From NCBI RefSeq assembly GCF_010692725.1, contig NZ_JAAFZB010000089.1:1-64000 (forward strand): a stretch of DNA of 64,000 bases, in the 5' to 3' direction. Under the pieces are notes generated by a model. That model searched no databases. It saw nothing but the letters and a program-made list of their open reading frames with translations, and was not told the DNA's origin. Source of the stretch: Flavihumibacter soli (lineage in GTDB: Bacteria > Bacteroidota > Bacteroidia > Sphingobacteriales > Sphingobacteriaceae). Positions 1 through 8,378 of this stretch are shown here, piece after piece. The position numbers and the translations under genes are program-made. Numbering within the stretch: the first letter of the stretch is position 1; each line of letters begins with the position of its first letter.

Positions 1-960
1 CGGGGAGTATTTTTTTGATCTTCCGGCAAGCATATAGGTCATAGGAACCACGGCAGCTGTACCTAATCCGACAAGCGAGAAACCGATCATTGCGCTCATA
101 AAGGTTGGCAGAATAATGGCAACACCGATACCCAGGATAATACAGGCAGAACTGATTATGTAGGTAGCCTGCAGGCCGATCTTATTAATGACCATATCCG
201 AGAGAAACCGGGATGTGGCCATAAAAACCATAAAAATAAGGTAGCCGTATGTAAAGATCCGGACATTAAGCACTTCTTTAAAATAAATGCCACTCCAGTC
301 GAACATCCCGCCTTCACATAAGGCCGCAAAGAATACTAACAAACCAAGGTATACAATATAAAGATCGGGTTTCCCCAGCTTCAGCTTATTGCCGGTAGTA
401 GAACGGTCATTTCTCAAAAGGAACTGGTAGGAAAGTACAGTGATCGTCAGGCCTGCCATCGCAATTGCCAGTAAGTGCATTTGTATAGAAACGTTCAATG
501 ATAGCAGTAAGGTGGCAACACCCACACCGAATATTCCACCGGTACTCCACAAGCCATGAAATGATCCCATGATAACTGTTCCCATCTTCTTTTGCAGGGT
601 AATAGCCTGGGTATTAACGGATATATTGAAGATTCGCATGCTAAAAGAAAAAAGGCTAATCCCGATCACAAGTCGAAAGATATCCGGCGAAAAGCCGACA
701 AACGCAAGGGATATCGCATTCATTCCACAGGCGACAGCTAGCGGAATACGGCTGTCAAAGCGCGAAACCAGCCAGCCGGAAATGGGAAGGCCGATAAGCG
801 AGCTGACCGGCATTGCCAATAGAAGAGTGCCCAATTCCGCTTCGTTGAAGCCGAAAAAAGTCTTGATAGTAGGTATCCTGGATGCAAGGGAAGAAAAGCT
901 GAATCCAGATATAAAGAAAAATATACTTAGAAAAATCCTTTGTTTATTGAGTGAGATCAT
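1..960 (-). CDS. MFS transporter, C-terminus cut by window edge
   Basis: Reading leftwards from an ATG at 958-960, the frame stays open for 320 codons to the window edge, so the end of the gene lies outside. The translation begins MISLNKQRIFLSIFFFISGF and alternates hydrophobic segments with short charged loops, as in the 12-helix Major Facilitator Superfamily. A loop resembling the MFS motif A position (GLPISGWLVSRFDSRIP, about residues 56-72) follows the second helix. It looks closest to the YbjJ/FucP-like branch of inner-membrane permeases, but the substrate cannot be read from sequence. An open frame on the opposite strand at 569-1102 is its shadow. Confidence 0.85.
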   Translation of the reverse strand, partial: MISLNKQRIFLSIFFFISGFSFSSLASRIPTIKTFFGFNEAELGTLLLAMPVSSLIGLPISGWLVSRFDSRIPLAVACGMNAISLAFVGFSPDIFRLVIGISLFSFSMRIFNISVNTQAITLQKKMGTVIMGSFHGLWSTGGIFGVGVATLLLSLNVSIQMHLLAIAMAGLTITVLSYQFLLRNDRSTTGNKLKLGKPDLYIVYLGLLVFFAALCEGGMFDWSGIYFKEVLNVRIFTYGYLIFMVFMATSRFLSDMVINKIGLQATYIISSACIILGIGVAIILPTFMSAMIGFSLVGLGTAAVVPMTYMLAGRSKKYSP

Positions 961-1098
961 AGGGAGCACCAAAGATAATTTAAAATCTCTACCAGATCGG
1001 CAATTTGTCAGTAGAGCGATTCGATGGGCGGAGTTTTTGAAACCAAACAGAAAAAGCGGTGAAGTGTTATTACCATCAGTACACTATATGTTAAGGTT

Positions 1099-1320
1099 AT
1101 GATACCAGATAATAATTCAAAACACAGCGAGCGGAAGCATGTCCACCAGGACCCTGAGACCCTGCCTCAAGATGTCAATAACATCGGTACAGTCGGGTTT
1201 GTCAGCTACAAGGACAAGGAAGGGAAAGGTAGCTTTAAAAAAATCGGGAAGCTTAAATCTATAGGACCAAATGAAGAGGGGATCGGCGAGAATGAGGAAG
1301 ATCATTCTACCAGATTGTAA
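1099..1320 (+). CDS. Small hydrophilic hypothetical protein (73 aa)
   Basis: A 73-residue, highly charged frame starts at ATG 1099 and stops 2 bp before the stop of the convergent propeller gene. It has no membrane segment or signal peptide and no family I recognise. The composition (rich in Lys, Glu, Gly, Asn, with a repeated lysine-glycine pattern) suggests a soluble, perhaps disordered protein. The opposite-strand frame at 1117-1305 is mostly hydrophobic without sensible topology, so the plus frame is the better candidate. No clear promoter or ribosome site supports it. Confidence 0.45.
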   Translation: MIPDNNSKHSERKHVHQDPETLPQDVNNIGTVGFVSYKDKEGKGSFKKIGKLKSIGPNEEGIGENEEDHSTRL

Positions 1321-1322
1321 CT

Positions 1323-2534
1323 CTACTCTTTGATAAAACTGAAGACCTGCAGGAATTCACCTTCATAGGTGCATACCCAGGCTTCAAGCCGCTGTTCATC
1401 TTCTCTCAGATCGACACCTACAGGCTTGTCCGGACAGACCAACGAGTAGATCCGGGTAAAACTTCCCTTGTTTATCTTAAATACATCCAGGGTATTTCCC
1501 TCGTAACAGGCCACGAACAGGAATTTTTTGTTTTTCGAGATGGCAATCGTTCGCGGATTTGCGGAGGTGGGTGACCTGAATAGGACCCGCCCGTTCTGTG
1601 CGTTAACACAGGCGATCTGAGAGGACGTATTATAGGAGATTAACAAGCGTCCAAGGCTGTCAGCTATTACATGGCGTGGATTCCGAATAGTTCGTATCTG
1701 CCGTTCAATTTTCCAGGACTTATTATTAATAACACTGATCACATCTGAACTCATATTGGTAACATATGATTTAAGGGGACGACCGGTGACTGCTATACCC
1801 CGTGGATATTCGCCCGTTCTGATGTCTTTCACCTTTCTACCATATGGAGCTATCGAATCCTGTATCCTGAGGACGCTTACGGTGTTCGAATGCCAGTTAC
1901 TGACCAATAGATATCGATCATCCGGCGTGACGGTAATAACCTTCGGCGTTTTGCCGGTCTTAATGAATGGGACACGTACTGTGTCGGTAAGCTTTTTTTC
2001 TGCGTCGTAGATATAAAGAACCCGCGAGCTGGTAGTAGTCGGTTTAATAGCAGTTTTTAATGAATCCGATGTCCTGACTGTATCCATAGGAATTGCAACA
2101 ATGCCGCCGGCATTATGAAGGGAAACCCATAAAAGCCTGTCGTCATGACTGAAGCAGCCTTCGACAGGTTTCTCCGCAAACGATGGCATTGGTTTATTAA
2201 GGTCGTAGTCCCAGCCTGTGGCCTGAGTAGGCTCGAAACGAAATTTTCTCACCAGTTTGCGGGTACTGCACTCGAATTCATAAATGCTCATTTCCTCCAG
2301 GTTGAAAGTATAAAGTCTTGTTCCCGCAGAATTGAATAATACGGATTTTGTCCAGCGGGATGAGGGGATGTTTTCAAGGTCGCAGAAGATCAGTTTCCTA
2401 TAAGAACTGTCCCGGGAAATCGATTCTCCCAAAACACTGGCAACACCGGAGATTACGAAGATAAGCAGGCAGCCTGCTATCATGACGACAGCAAACTGAC
2501 AAATAGAACTTGTAACGGGTTGCCTGCCATTCAT
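1323..2534 (-). CDS. YVTN/lactonase-like beta-propeller protein, membrane-anchored
   Basis: A protein of 403 residues. A hydrophobic segment at about residues 12-35 is an uncleaved anchor or signal. The rest is built from beta-propeller blades; at least four copies of the YVTN pattern are visible in the second half (for example VTPDDRYLLVSNWHSNTVSV, then similar stretches ending in ISVINN, IACVNA and LDVFKI). Such propellers are extracytoplasmic binding or scaffold modules, and some are lactonase-like enzymes; no catalytic residues are assignable here. It is monocistronic, with tRNA-Arg divergent upstream. I see no partner gene that would fix its role. Confidence 0.75.
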   Translation of the reverse strand: MNGRQPVTSSICQFAVVMIAGCLLIFVISGVASVLGESISRDSSYRKLIFCDLENIPSSRWTKSVLFNSAGTRLYTFNLEEMSIYEFECSTRKLVRKFRFEPTQATGWDYDLNKPMPSFAEKPVEGCFSHDDRLLWVSLHNAGGIVAIPMDTVRTSDSLKTAIKPTTTSSRVLYIYDAEKKLTDTVRVPFIKTGKTPKVITVTPDDRYLLVSNWHSNTVSVLRIQDSIAPYGRKVKDIRTGEYPRGIAVTGRPLKSYVTNMSSDVISVINNKSWKIERQIRTIRNPRHVIADSLGRLLISYNTSSQIACVNAQNGRVLFRSPTSANPRTIAISKNKKFLFVACYEGNTLDVFKINKGSFTRIYSLVCPDKPVGVDLREDEQRLEAWVCTYEGEFLQVFSFIKE

Positions 2535-2598
2535 TTACTTTCTGATTAGCAAAGGTTACATGAATCTAAAGTTGTTTTCCAGAAAAAACAAGCTTGTG

Positions 2599-2629
2599 TT
2601 TGCTTATTAACGATGTTTTTATACTTTTG
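2599..2629 (+). promoter_or_regulatory. Bacteroidota-type promoter for tRNA-Arg
   Basis: TTTG at 2599-2602, 19 bases, then TACTTTTG at 2622-2629. This matches the primary sigma factor consensus of Bacteroidota (TTTG at -33, TAnnTTTG at -7). The tRNA begins 11 bases downstream, so the transcript would have almost no leader. It is the clearest promoter in the window. Confidence 0.8.
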
Positions 2630-2639
2630 TGCCGTTGAT

Positions 2640-2713
2640 GCGCCCATAGCTCAGCTGGATAGAGCAACGGTTTTCTAAACCGTCGGTCAGGGGTTCGAAT
2701 CCCTTTGGGCGTA
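2640..2713 (+). tRNA. tRNA-Arg (anticodon TCT)
   Basis: A full cloverleaf can be folded: acceptor GCGCCCA with TGGGCGT (first pair G-U), D-arm GCTC/GAGC, anticodon stem ACGGT/ACCGT around loop TTTCTAA (anticodon TCT, reading AGA), T-arm around TTCGAAT, and discriminator A at 2713. The 3' CCA is not encoded and must be added. It lies just downstream of a consensus promoter and upstream of a terminator-like hairpin. Confidence 0.95.
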
Positions 2714-2760
2714 CTGATTATTTGAAATCAAAGTATACCAATTTACGTAAACGATCAAAG

Positions 2761-2793
2761 AGGGGTTCTCATTAACATGAAGCCCCTTTTTTT
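2761..2793 (+). terminator. Rho-independent terminator after tRNA-Arg
   Basis: AGGGGTT pairs with AAGCCCCT (one G-U pair) around a 12-base loop, followed by a run of seven T. It sits between the tRNA and the HAD gene, so it probably ends the tRNA transcript. Confidence 0.65.
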
Positions 2794-2824
2794 ATGTCTA
2801 TTCATCATTTCCTGATTTAAAAGA

Positions 2825-3532
2825 ATGACAACTCAAAAAGTAAATGCGATTAATAACTCCGAAAAAATAGACAGCATTATATTTGATTTAGACGGAACGT
2901 TATGGGACGCTTCAAAAACCTGTACGAGAGCATGGAATAAAGCATTAGGAGAGGTCAGAGAGGGTAGCACCGAACTTAATGAAAGTACCATTCGCTCACT
3001 TTCGGGATTAAAGATTGAAGTAATACTAAAAGAACATTTTGGTTATATCCCGGAACACGACCGCGATAAACTTTTCAAATTATATCAGACGTACGAAAAG
3101 GAGTTGATGAAAGCATCAGGAGGAAATCTTTTTCCGAATGTTAAACAAGTGCTTAATATGCTGAGTGAAAAATACAGACTTTTTATAGTGAGCAACTGTT
3201 TGACTGGCTACATTGAAAATTTTATTGAATTTCACAAACTTCAAAACCTATTTGTTGATTTTGAATCATCCGGAAATACCGGATTACCTAAGAGTGAGAA
3301 TATAAAACTTGTTGTGGCCAGGAATGATCTAAAAAAACCGATTTACGTTGGTGACACAATTTGGGATTATGAAGCTGCGCAAACAGCAAATGTTCCATTT
3401 GTATACGCCATGTACGGGTTTGGAAAGGTAAACAACGCATATCTGGCAATTAAGGACATAGCTGAATTGGACCAATATATCGCAAGTATTAGCATGCCCA
3501 TGGAAATTACAAAAATAGGATCTCAAATTTAG
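2825..3532 (+). CDS. HAD-superfamily phosphatase (subfamily IA)
   Basis: A 235-residue haloacid dehalogenase-fold hydrolase. Motif I DLDGTLWDA starts at residue 21 (nucleophile Asp21, acid/base Asp23). Motif II is the Ser in FIVSNC, motif III the Lys in GLPKSEN, and motif IV the acidic VGDTIWDYEA. The helical cap between motifs I and II places it with phosphoglycolate phosphatase and beta-phosphoglucomutase-like enzymes; the substrate is not predictable. Its base composition looks more AT-rich than its neighbours, and it lies directly after a tRNA gene, so horizontal gain is possible but not shown. Confidence 0.88.
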   Translation: MTTQKVNAINNSEKIDSIIFDLDGTLWDASKTCTRAWNKALGEVREGSTELNESTIRSLSGLKIEVILKEHFGYIPEHDRDKLFKLYQTYEKELMKASGGNLFPNVKQVLNMLSEKYRLFIVSNCLTGYIENFIEFHKLQNLFVDFESSGNTGLPKSENIKLVVARNDLKKPIYVGDTIWDYEAAQTANVPFVYAMYGFGKVNNAYLAIKDIAELDQYIASISMPMEITKIGSQI

Positions 3533-3618
3533 CCGGTTTTTTCTGCTGAGCATTCGGCAGCACCCCATTGGGTTTCTGTCCCTTAATATTATTGTATATT
3601 GAATACCAAAACCAAACT

Positions 3619-4005
3619 ATGAAAAGGATTGTCGTTTTATTGCTGATGATGGTATCCATGACGTTTTCGCTGCATGCTCAAAAACAAGAGGAACCCGGGA
3701 AAGTGCTAAGGCATGTGGTGCTATTCAAGTTTAAGAATGAAAGTTCTGCTGCCGATATCAAGAAAGTAGAAGATGCTTTCCGGACCCTTCCTTCAAAGAT
3801 CAGCCAAATAAAAGGATTTGAATGGGGCAGGAATAACAGTCCCGAAAACCTCAACCAGGGATTTACACATGCTTTTTTTGTAAGCTTCCAAAGCGAAAAA
3901 GACCGTGACATTTATCTCCCTCATCCGGCGCATAAGGAATTTGGAAAAATTCTCGGTCCGCACCTGGACAAGGTATTGGTGGTAGATTATTGGACCGAAA
4001 AATAG
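3619..4005 (+). CDS. Secreted Dabb (stress-responsive alpha-beta barrel) protein
   Basis: I place the start at ATG 3619, where the reading begins with a signal peptide (MKRIVVLLLMMVSMTFSLHA, cut near AQ). The upstream extension to 3568 lacks an ATG and would bury this signal. The mature part carries the Dabb signature: LRHVVLFKFKNE near the start, a KGFEWG strand, and HPAHKEFG near the end. Dabb proteins are small dimeric ferredoxin-like barrels. Most are of unknown function, and the exported form (129 residues with signal) is common in Bacteroidota. Confidence 0.85.
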   Translation: MKRIVVLLLMMVSMTFSLHAQKQEEPGKVLRHVVLFKFKNESSAADIKKVEDAFRTLPSKISQIKGFEWGRNNSPENLNQGFTHAFFVSFQSEKDRDIYLPHPAHKEFGKILGPHLDKVLVVDYWTEK

Positions 4006-4041
4006 TCAGGCAGCTTATTTGTCCCTTAGCACTTTAGCAAA

Positions 4042-4737
4042 ATGCCAACAGCAGCAGATTTCCTTGACGACCTCGATAAACTCAAATCCGAGAAAGAACT
4101 TGAAAAATTAAGCAAGTACTTTAAAGGAGATGACGGCACAACCGTAGCGCTAGGGGTAAAATTTGGTGATATTTTTAAACTTGCAGAGAAGTATTGGGAA
4201 ATGCCTTCGAATGAAATCAATAAGCTACTTGACGACCCTCACTATGAAGTTAGAATGGGTGCGGTGAGTATTATGGATTTTCAGGCAAAAAATAAAAAAA
4301 CTTCGCCAGAGAGGAAGAAAGAATTATTTGACCTGTATCTAAGGAGACATGACCGCCTGAACAATTGGGATTTTGTTGATCGCGGTGCTTACAACATCAT
4401 TGGCGAATACTTGCTTGATGAGCCAAAAGACATCCTTTATGAACTGGCTAAATCCGACGTTCCCTGGAAAAGACGAACAGCCATTGTAGCGACCTATGCT
4501 TTTATCAAAAAAGGGCAGGTGGACGAGACCTTCAAAATTGCAGAGTTGCTTGTAAACGACGATAACGAATATATTAACAAGGCAGTTGGCAGCTGGATCC
4601 GGGAAGCCGGTAAGAAAGACGTAAATAAACTCCTGCTATTCCTTGATAAATACGCCGGAACCATGCCCCGGGTCACTTTAAGATATGCGATCGAAAAGCT
4701 GAATTTAAAACAAAAAGAGAAGTATTTAAGTAAGTGA
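4042..4737 (+). CDS. DNA alkylation repair protein, AlkD-like HEAT-repeat glycosylase
   Basis: 231 residues of helical HEAT-like repeats, close to the length of Bacillus cereus AlkD. The aromatic/acidic pair that flips and positions the damaged base in AlkD is conserved as Trp109 and Asp113 (NNWDFVDRG), and an arginine pair (PWKRRTAIVA, Arg144-Arg145) sits where AlkD has its DNA-contacting Arg. AlkD family members remove positively charged alkylated bases such as 7-methylguanine and 3-methyladenine. The enzyme is cytoplasmic and monocistronic. Activity is inferred from these residues. Confidence 0.85.
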   Translation: MPTAADFLDDLDKLKSEKELEKLSKYFKGDDGTTVALGVKFGDIFKLAEKYWEMPSNEINKLLDDPHYEVRMGAVSIMDFQAKNKKTSPERKKELFDLYLRRHDRLNNWDFVDRGAYNIIGEYLLDEPKDILYELAKSDVPWKRRTAIVATYAFIKKGQVDETFKIAELLVNDDNEYINKAVGSWIREAGKKDVNKLLLFLDKYAGTMPRVTLRYAIEKLNLKQKEKYLSK

Positions 4738-4759
4738 GTGCCGTGCTATTCCGCTCAAT

Positions 4760-5770
4760 TTACCGCATCATCTTGTAAAAGCCCGCTGAGGCCGTATCTG
4801 CAACCGAGCCATCCGGTTTGGAATAAATAAAGTAGGCATGCATGTATTTCTGGCTGCTCACAAACTTCATCGCTTTTCTCAAACCCATATTCATCAGCAC
4901 ATTATCATAAGCGTCAGCGGTGATCGCATCTTCGGCCACAACCGTCACGCTGATCATTTCGTTATCTACTGGGTAACCGGTTTTGGGATCAATTAAATGA
5001 GTGATCTTTTTTGAACCATTCTGGTAAAACTTGCGGTAGTTGCCCGATGTGGTAACGGCTCCATGGTCCATCCGGATCGTCCGGAGTACCGGAAGCGGAT
5101 TATCAGAATCATCCCCCGGACTTTCAATGCCGACTGACATCTTCTCGCCGGAAGGCTGTTTTCGGCCTTTCACCCGAATCTCGCCACCCAGTTCAACGAG
5201 GTAATCAGCAATGCCTTTCTTTTCCAGGTGTGCGGCGACCAGGTCAACGCTATATCCCTGGGCGATGCCGTTCACATCGATGGCCACACAGGGTTTGTCT
5301 TTAATCAGGCGTTTTCCATTTAAGCGGATATGATCCGGGCCCACGCAGTTTAACAACGATCTTATCTCAACTGAATCAGGAAGGGTTGTGACCCGCTTTG
5401 CGCCAAAACCCCAGGCCTGTACCAATGGCTGAATGGTAATATCAAAAGCGCCGTTTGATTTTTTATTGACCGCCATTGATCTCCTGACCACTTCGCATAA
5501 CATCCAGTCTGCCTCGACACCTGTTTGAGACCTGTTAAACTGGCTTATCAGGGAATATGGCTTATAAATGGATAGGGAACTGTCGATCTTTGAAAAGATA
5601 CTATCGGTTTGTTCACGCGTTACCAGGCTGTCGGAAGCATAATAGAGAATATGGTAACCCGTACCCTGTGCGAAACCTGATATTCGGTAGGCCCTAACAT
5701 TTGGTTCCTTACCTGCGAAAGAGAAAAGGGCGAGGATGATAAATACAAATAGGAACCGGGCAAGGATCAT
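4760..5770 (-). CDS. apbE: FAD:protein FMN transferase (ApbE)
   Basis: A 336-residue periplasm-facing flavin transferase with an N-terminal hydrophobic signal (about residues 2-19). ApbE moves FMN from FAD onto a Thr of target proteins such as NqrB/NqrC or RnfG, using Mg. The family blocks are present: GVEADWMLCEVV, AFDITIQPLVQAWGFG, CVAIDVNGIAQGYSVD, LVELGGEIRVKG, AVTTSGNYRKFY and THLIDPKTGYPV. No flavoprotein target lies next to it. It has the same orientation as the oxidoreductase upstream, but a strong hairpin at 5801-5840 lies between them, so it may be transcribed separately. Confidence 0.93.
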   Translation of the reverse strand: MILARFLFVFIILALFSFAGKEPNVRAYRISGFAQGTGYHILYYASDSLVTREQTDSIFSKIDSSLSIYKPYSLISQFNRSQTGVEADWMLCEVVRRSMAVNKKSNGAFDITIQPLVQAWGFGAKRVTTLPDSVEIRSLLNCVGPDHIRLNGKRLIKDKPCVAIDVNGIAQGYSVDLVAAHLEKKGIADYLVELGGEIRVKGRKQPSGEKMSVGIESPGDDSDNPLPVLRTIRMDHGAVTTSGNYRKFYQNGSKKITHLIDPKTGYPVDNEMISVTVVAEDAITADAYDNVLMNMGLRKAMKFVSSQKYMHAYFIYSKPDGSVADTASAGFYKMMR

Positions 5771-5800
5771 TAGATAGAGATATTCTTCACAATATAAAAT

Positions 5801-5840
5801 TGACCTCCTGCCATTCGAAAATTCAGGTGGCAGGAGGTCA
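5801..5840 (-). terminator. Perfect 13-bp inverted repeat, likely terminator
   Basis: TGACCTCCTGCCA at 5801-5813 is repeated in inverse at 5828-5840 around a 14-base loop. On the minus strand it follows the stop of the oxidoreductase gene and leads into an AATTTTA tract, so it probably ends that transcript ahead of apbE. Confidence 0.6.
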
Positions 5841-5856
5841 AAAGGAGGTATTGACT

Positions 5857-7185
5857 TTATATTACCTTTGATTTACCTGGCACTGCGAAAGGATAATTAC
5901 CTTCAGCATCAGGTAATACTTTCGGCATGGCATCCCAGGCAAATGTATCGGGCAGAAGGTTTATTGTGGAATTCAGCGCATCTTCCCACTTCACTTCCTT
6001 GCCGGAATAAGTGGCAAATCGGCCCAAGATGGAGGTCATCGTACTTTTAGCCGCATTTTCAGCGTCGGCAAACTTGTATTTCCCTGCATCGATGGCAGCA
6101 AACAGTTCATCATGCTCCACCTGGTAAGGATTCGGATCGCCCTTTCCTGCGTGATCAAACAACAGATTACCCTTATAGTCCCATAATTTACCGGCATTGT
6201 TGGCGGATAAATAGACCTTGCCTTTTGTGCCCTGGAAACTCTCGTCGACGCGGTTTTGTGTACCCTCAAAATGGCGGCACTGGCTCTGAAGTACGGTGCC
6301 ATCTGCATAAACAAACTCCACGGTATGATTGTCGAAGATCTCACCATAGTCTTTCCCGACACGTACTGCTCTGCTTCCGGTGCCCTGCGCTTTAACCGGG
6401 TAGCTGTTTTTTACCCAGTTGGCCACATCAATATTATGGATATGCTGTTCGGCAATATGGTCGCCGCAAAGCCAGTTGAAATAATACCAGTTGCGCATCT
6501 GGTACTCCATCTCAGTTTGCCCGGTTTTACGGGGGTTCACCCACACACCGCCGCTGTTCCAGTATACCTGGCCGGAAACGATATCACCGATCGTACCGTC
6601 CTGGATACGTTTGATGGTTTCGCGATAGTTTTTCTGATAACGGCGCTGTAAGCCCACAACAACGTTCAGCTTTTTACGCTTTGCTTCTTCGGCGGCAGCC
6701 AGGACCTTGCGTACGCCGACCGCATCGGTTGCAACCGGTTTCTCCATAAAGACATGCTTATTCTGTCTGATGGCTTCCTCGAAATGAATCGGCCTGAAAC
6801 CGGGAGGAGTGGTCAGGATAACTACGTCAGCTTCCGCGATGGCTTGTTTATAGGCATCGAAACCCACAAACTTTTTATCCTCGGGCACGTCTACTTTCTC
6901 TTTACCGAATTTGGTGAACATCGGCTCATAGCTTTTGTCTATGCGGTCGCGAAAGGCATCGGCCATCGCCACCAGTTTTACATTAAAGGTAGTGCTCAGC
7001 GCCTGGAAAGCCGCACCGGTACCCCGGTCGCCGCAGCCTATCAGGGCGATCTTAATAGCTCCGCTGCCGGCAGCGTACACACCATAAAAAGGGAGGTTGC
7101 TTAAAGCGAGGCCACCCGCCAGCATGGCTGAGTTTTTAATAAATGATCTGCGTTCGGAGGATAAGTTGTTGTCTCTTTTGTTCAT
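5857..7185 (-). CDS. Gfo/Idh/MocA-family oxidoreductase with Tat signal
   Basis: 442 residues. A twin-arginine signal (Arg12-Arg13 in ERRSFIKNSAMLAGG) is followed by an NAD-binding Rossmann fold (KIALIGCGDRGTG, about 45-57) and the EKP motif at 148-150 that marks Gfo/Idh/MocA enzymes. The C-terminal half has GDHIAEQHIHNIDVANW, as seen in the exported Bacteroidota members. The NAD(P) cofactor is presumably loaded before Tat export; the substrate is probably a sugar or polyol derivative. It lies 12 bp after the FGE-like gene on the same strand, so the two probably form an operon. Confidence 0.9.
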   Translation of the reverse strand: MNKRDNNLSSERRSFIKNSAMLAGGLALSNLPFYGVYAAGSGAIKIALIGCGDRGTGAAFQALSTTFNVKLVAMADAFRDRIDKSYEPMFTKFGKEKVDVPEDKKFVGFDAYKQAIAEADVVILTTPPGFRPIHFEEAIRQNKHVFMEKPVATDAVGVRKVLAAAEEAKRKKLNVVVGLQRRYQKNYRETIKRIQDGTIGDIVSGQVYWNSGGVWVNPRKTGQTEMEYQMRNWYYFNWLCGDHIAEQHIHNIDVANWVKNSYPVKAQGTGSRAVRVGKDYGEIFDNHTVEFVYADGTVLQSQCRHFEGTQNRVDESFQGTKGKVYLSANNAGKLWDYKGNLLFDHAGKGDPNPYQVEHDELFAAIDAGKYKFADAENAAKSTMTSILGRFATYSGKEVKWEDALNSTINLLPDTFAWDAMPKVLPDAEGNYPFAVPGKSKVI

Positions 7186-7197
7186 TCTGAAGGGGAT

Positions 7198-8163
7198 TTA
7201 ATAATCAGCAATAGGTTTACGGTTGTAATATTTTTCAATTTCTTCTTTTGAGGGCGGTATCAAGGGACGTACTACGCGAATTCCGACGAATGGAGCCTCA
7301 GGAAACCACCAGTTACTTTTTGGGATCTGGGGATCAATACGCTTCCAATCTGGGTCTGAGGCTAACCTGCTTGCTGAGCGAAGATCCTCAGGTTTGTTCT
7401 GAAAAGAACCGCCGCGGATGGTATGGGGATATAGTTTTAGGGGTACGGCAACCGGGTTATCAGCCAGTTTTCCGTTATACTGGTTGTAGACATCAGGAAT
7501 ATATTGGTCTTCGGTCCACTCGGCCGCATTGCCATGCATATCATATAATCCCCAAGCGCTGGGTTTCTTCGTTCCCGCAGGCTGCGTCTTTTCCTTACTG
7601 TTGCCGGCGTACCATGCATACTCATCTAATTTTGAGGCATCATTGCCGAATGAATAAGACCCGGTTGAACCCGCCCGGCAGGCATATTCCCACTCAGCTT
7701 CAGTAGGAAGCCGATAGAAGATACCTGTACGGTCATAAAGCCATTTGCAAAACTGCAAGGCATTATACTGGGTCATCCCAACAGCAGGATATCCCTCTTT
7801 GCCCATTCCGAAGGTCATATCCAGGTAGGGCTTGGTGGGCCTTGTGATGGCATCTACCCCTGCCATTTGAACGGTAACATCATAGTCCTTATATACATAC
7901 AATTCGTAAATGTCCCAGGGCATTTCCTTTTGACCAATCCAGAAAGCATTGATCTTAACTTCATGCAAAGGCCCTTCGTCAGGCTTTCTCCCTGTTTCCT
8001 CTGCAAGACTTCCCATCATGAACTTTCCGTCCGGAATAGCTACCATGTCAAACGTGACGGAAGCCCCCGGAAGTTTTTGCGTATATGTCTTGAAATTTTC
8101 CTGGGATGATGCGAAGAGAGGAATCAGCGAAAGTAAAAAGGTGCCGATCTTGTATTTATTCAT
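7198..8163 (-). CDS. Secreted SUMF1/FGE-like (formylglycine-generating enzyme family) protein
   Basis: The start is placed at ATG 8163, where a signal peptide begins (MNKYKIGTFLLSLIPLFASS); the frame extends upstream to 8259 but that part has no signal-like character. 321 residues with the full FGE-sulfatase fold: GKFMMGS, LPTEAEWEYACRAG, GLYDMHGNAAEWTEDQY, a basic GGSF segment and GIRVVRP. The fold hosts formylglycine-generating enzymes and many nonenzymatic carbohydrate- or partner-binding proteins. No sulfatase is nearby, and I do not see the paired active-site cysteines of true FGE, so sulfatase activation is unlikely. Confidence 0.88.
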   Translation of the reverse strand: MNKYKIGTFLLSLIPLFASSQENFKTYTQKLPGASVTFDMVAIPDGKFMMGSLAEETGRKPDEGPLHEVKINAFWIGQKEMPWDIYELYVYKDYDVTVQMAGVDAITRPTKPYLDMTFGMGKEGYPAVGMTQYNALQFCKWLYDRTGIFYRLPTEAEWEYACRAGSTGSYSFGNDASKLDEYAWYAGNSKEKTQPAGTKKPSAWGLYDMHGNAAEWTEDQYIPDVYNQYNGKLADNPVAVPLKLYPHTIRGGSFQNKPEDLRSASRLASDPDWKRIDPQIPKSNWWFPEAPFVGIRVVRPLIPPSKEEIEKYYNRKPIADY

Positions 8164-8321
8164 ATGATCTTTACTCGTATTGATATGGCTGTACTGAATA
8201 ATATTATCGGAAAGTAGAAATAATTTACCTATTGCCGCAATCGGATGTGAAAATGGCATCAGGAATCACAACTAATTGCCTTTTATAATATTGTCTGTGC
8301 CAGAGTAAAAACCTGGTTGCA

Positions 8322-8356
8322 TAAAAAAAGCCACATCACGTGAGGTGAAATGGCTT
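8322..8356 (-). terminator. Terminator of the DinB-like gene
   Basis: On the minus strand, AAGCCA...CAC pairs with GTG...TGGCTT (an internal TTT/ATG mismatch), followed by a run of seven T. It lies just past the stop of the gene at 8379-8918. Confidence 0.6.
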
Positions 8357-8378
8357 GCAGCTTCTTGCTTCTTTTATT

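Noticed and set aside
569-1102. 177-codon plus-strand frame near the left edge
   Set aside because: It is antisense to the MFS transporter, whose membrane pattern and frame are convincing; the plus translation has no domain-like features.
1117-1305. 62-codon minus-strand frame opposite the 73-aa gene
   Set aside because: Only one of the pair can easily be real; this one is a hydrophobic run without signal or topology and lies against the convergent propeller gene.
7248-7706. 152-codon plus-strand frame
   Set aside because: Lies wholly antisense to the FGE-like gene, which carries the full family signature.
7198-8163. True formylglycine-generating enzyme
   Set aside because: The paired active-site cysteines and a sulfatase partner are not visible; a nonenzymatic family member fits better.
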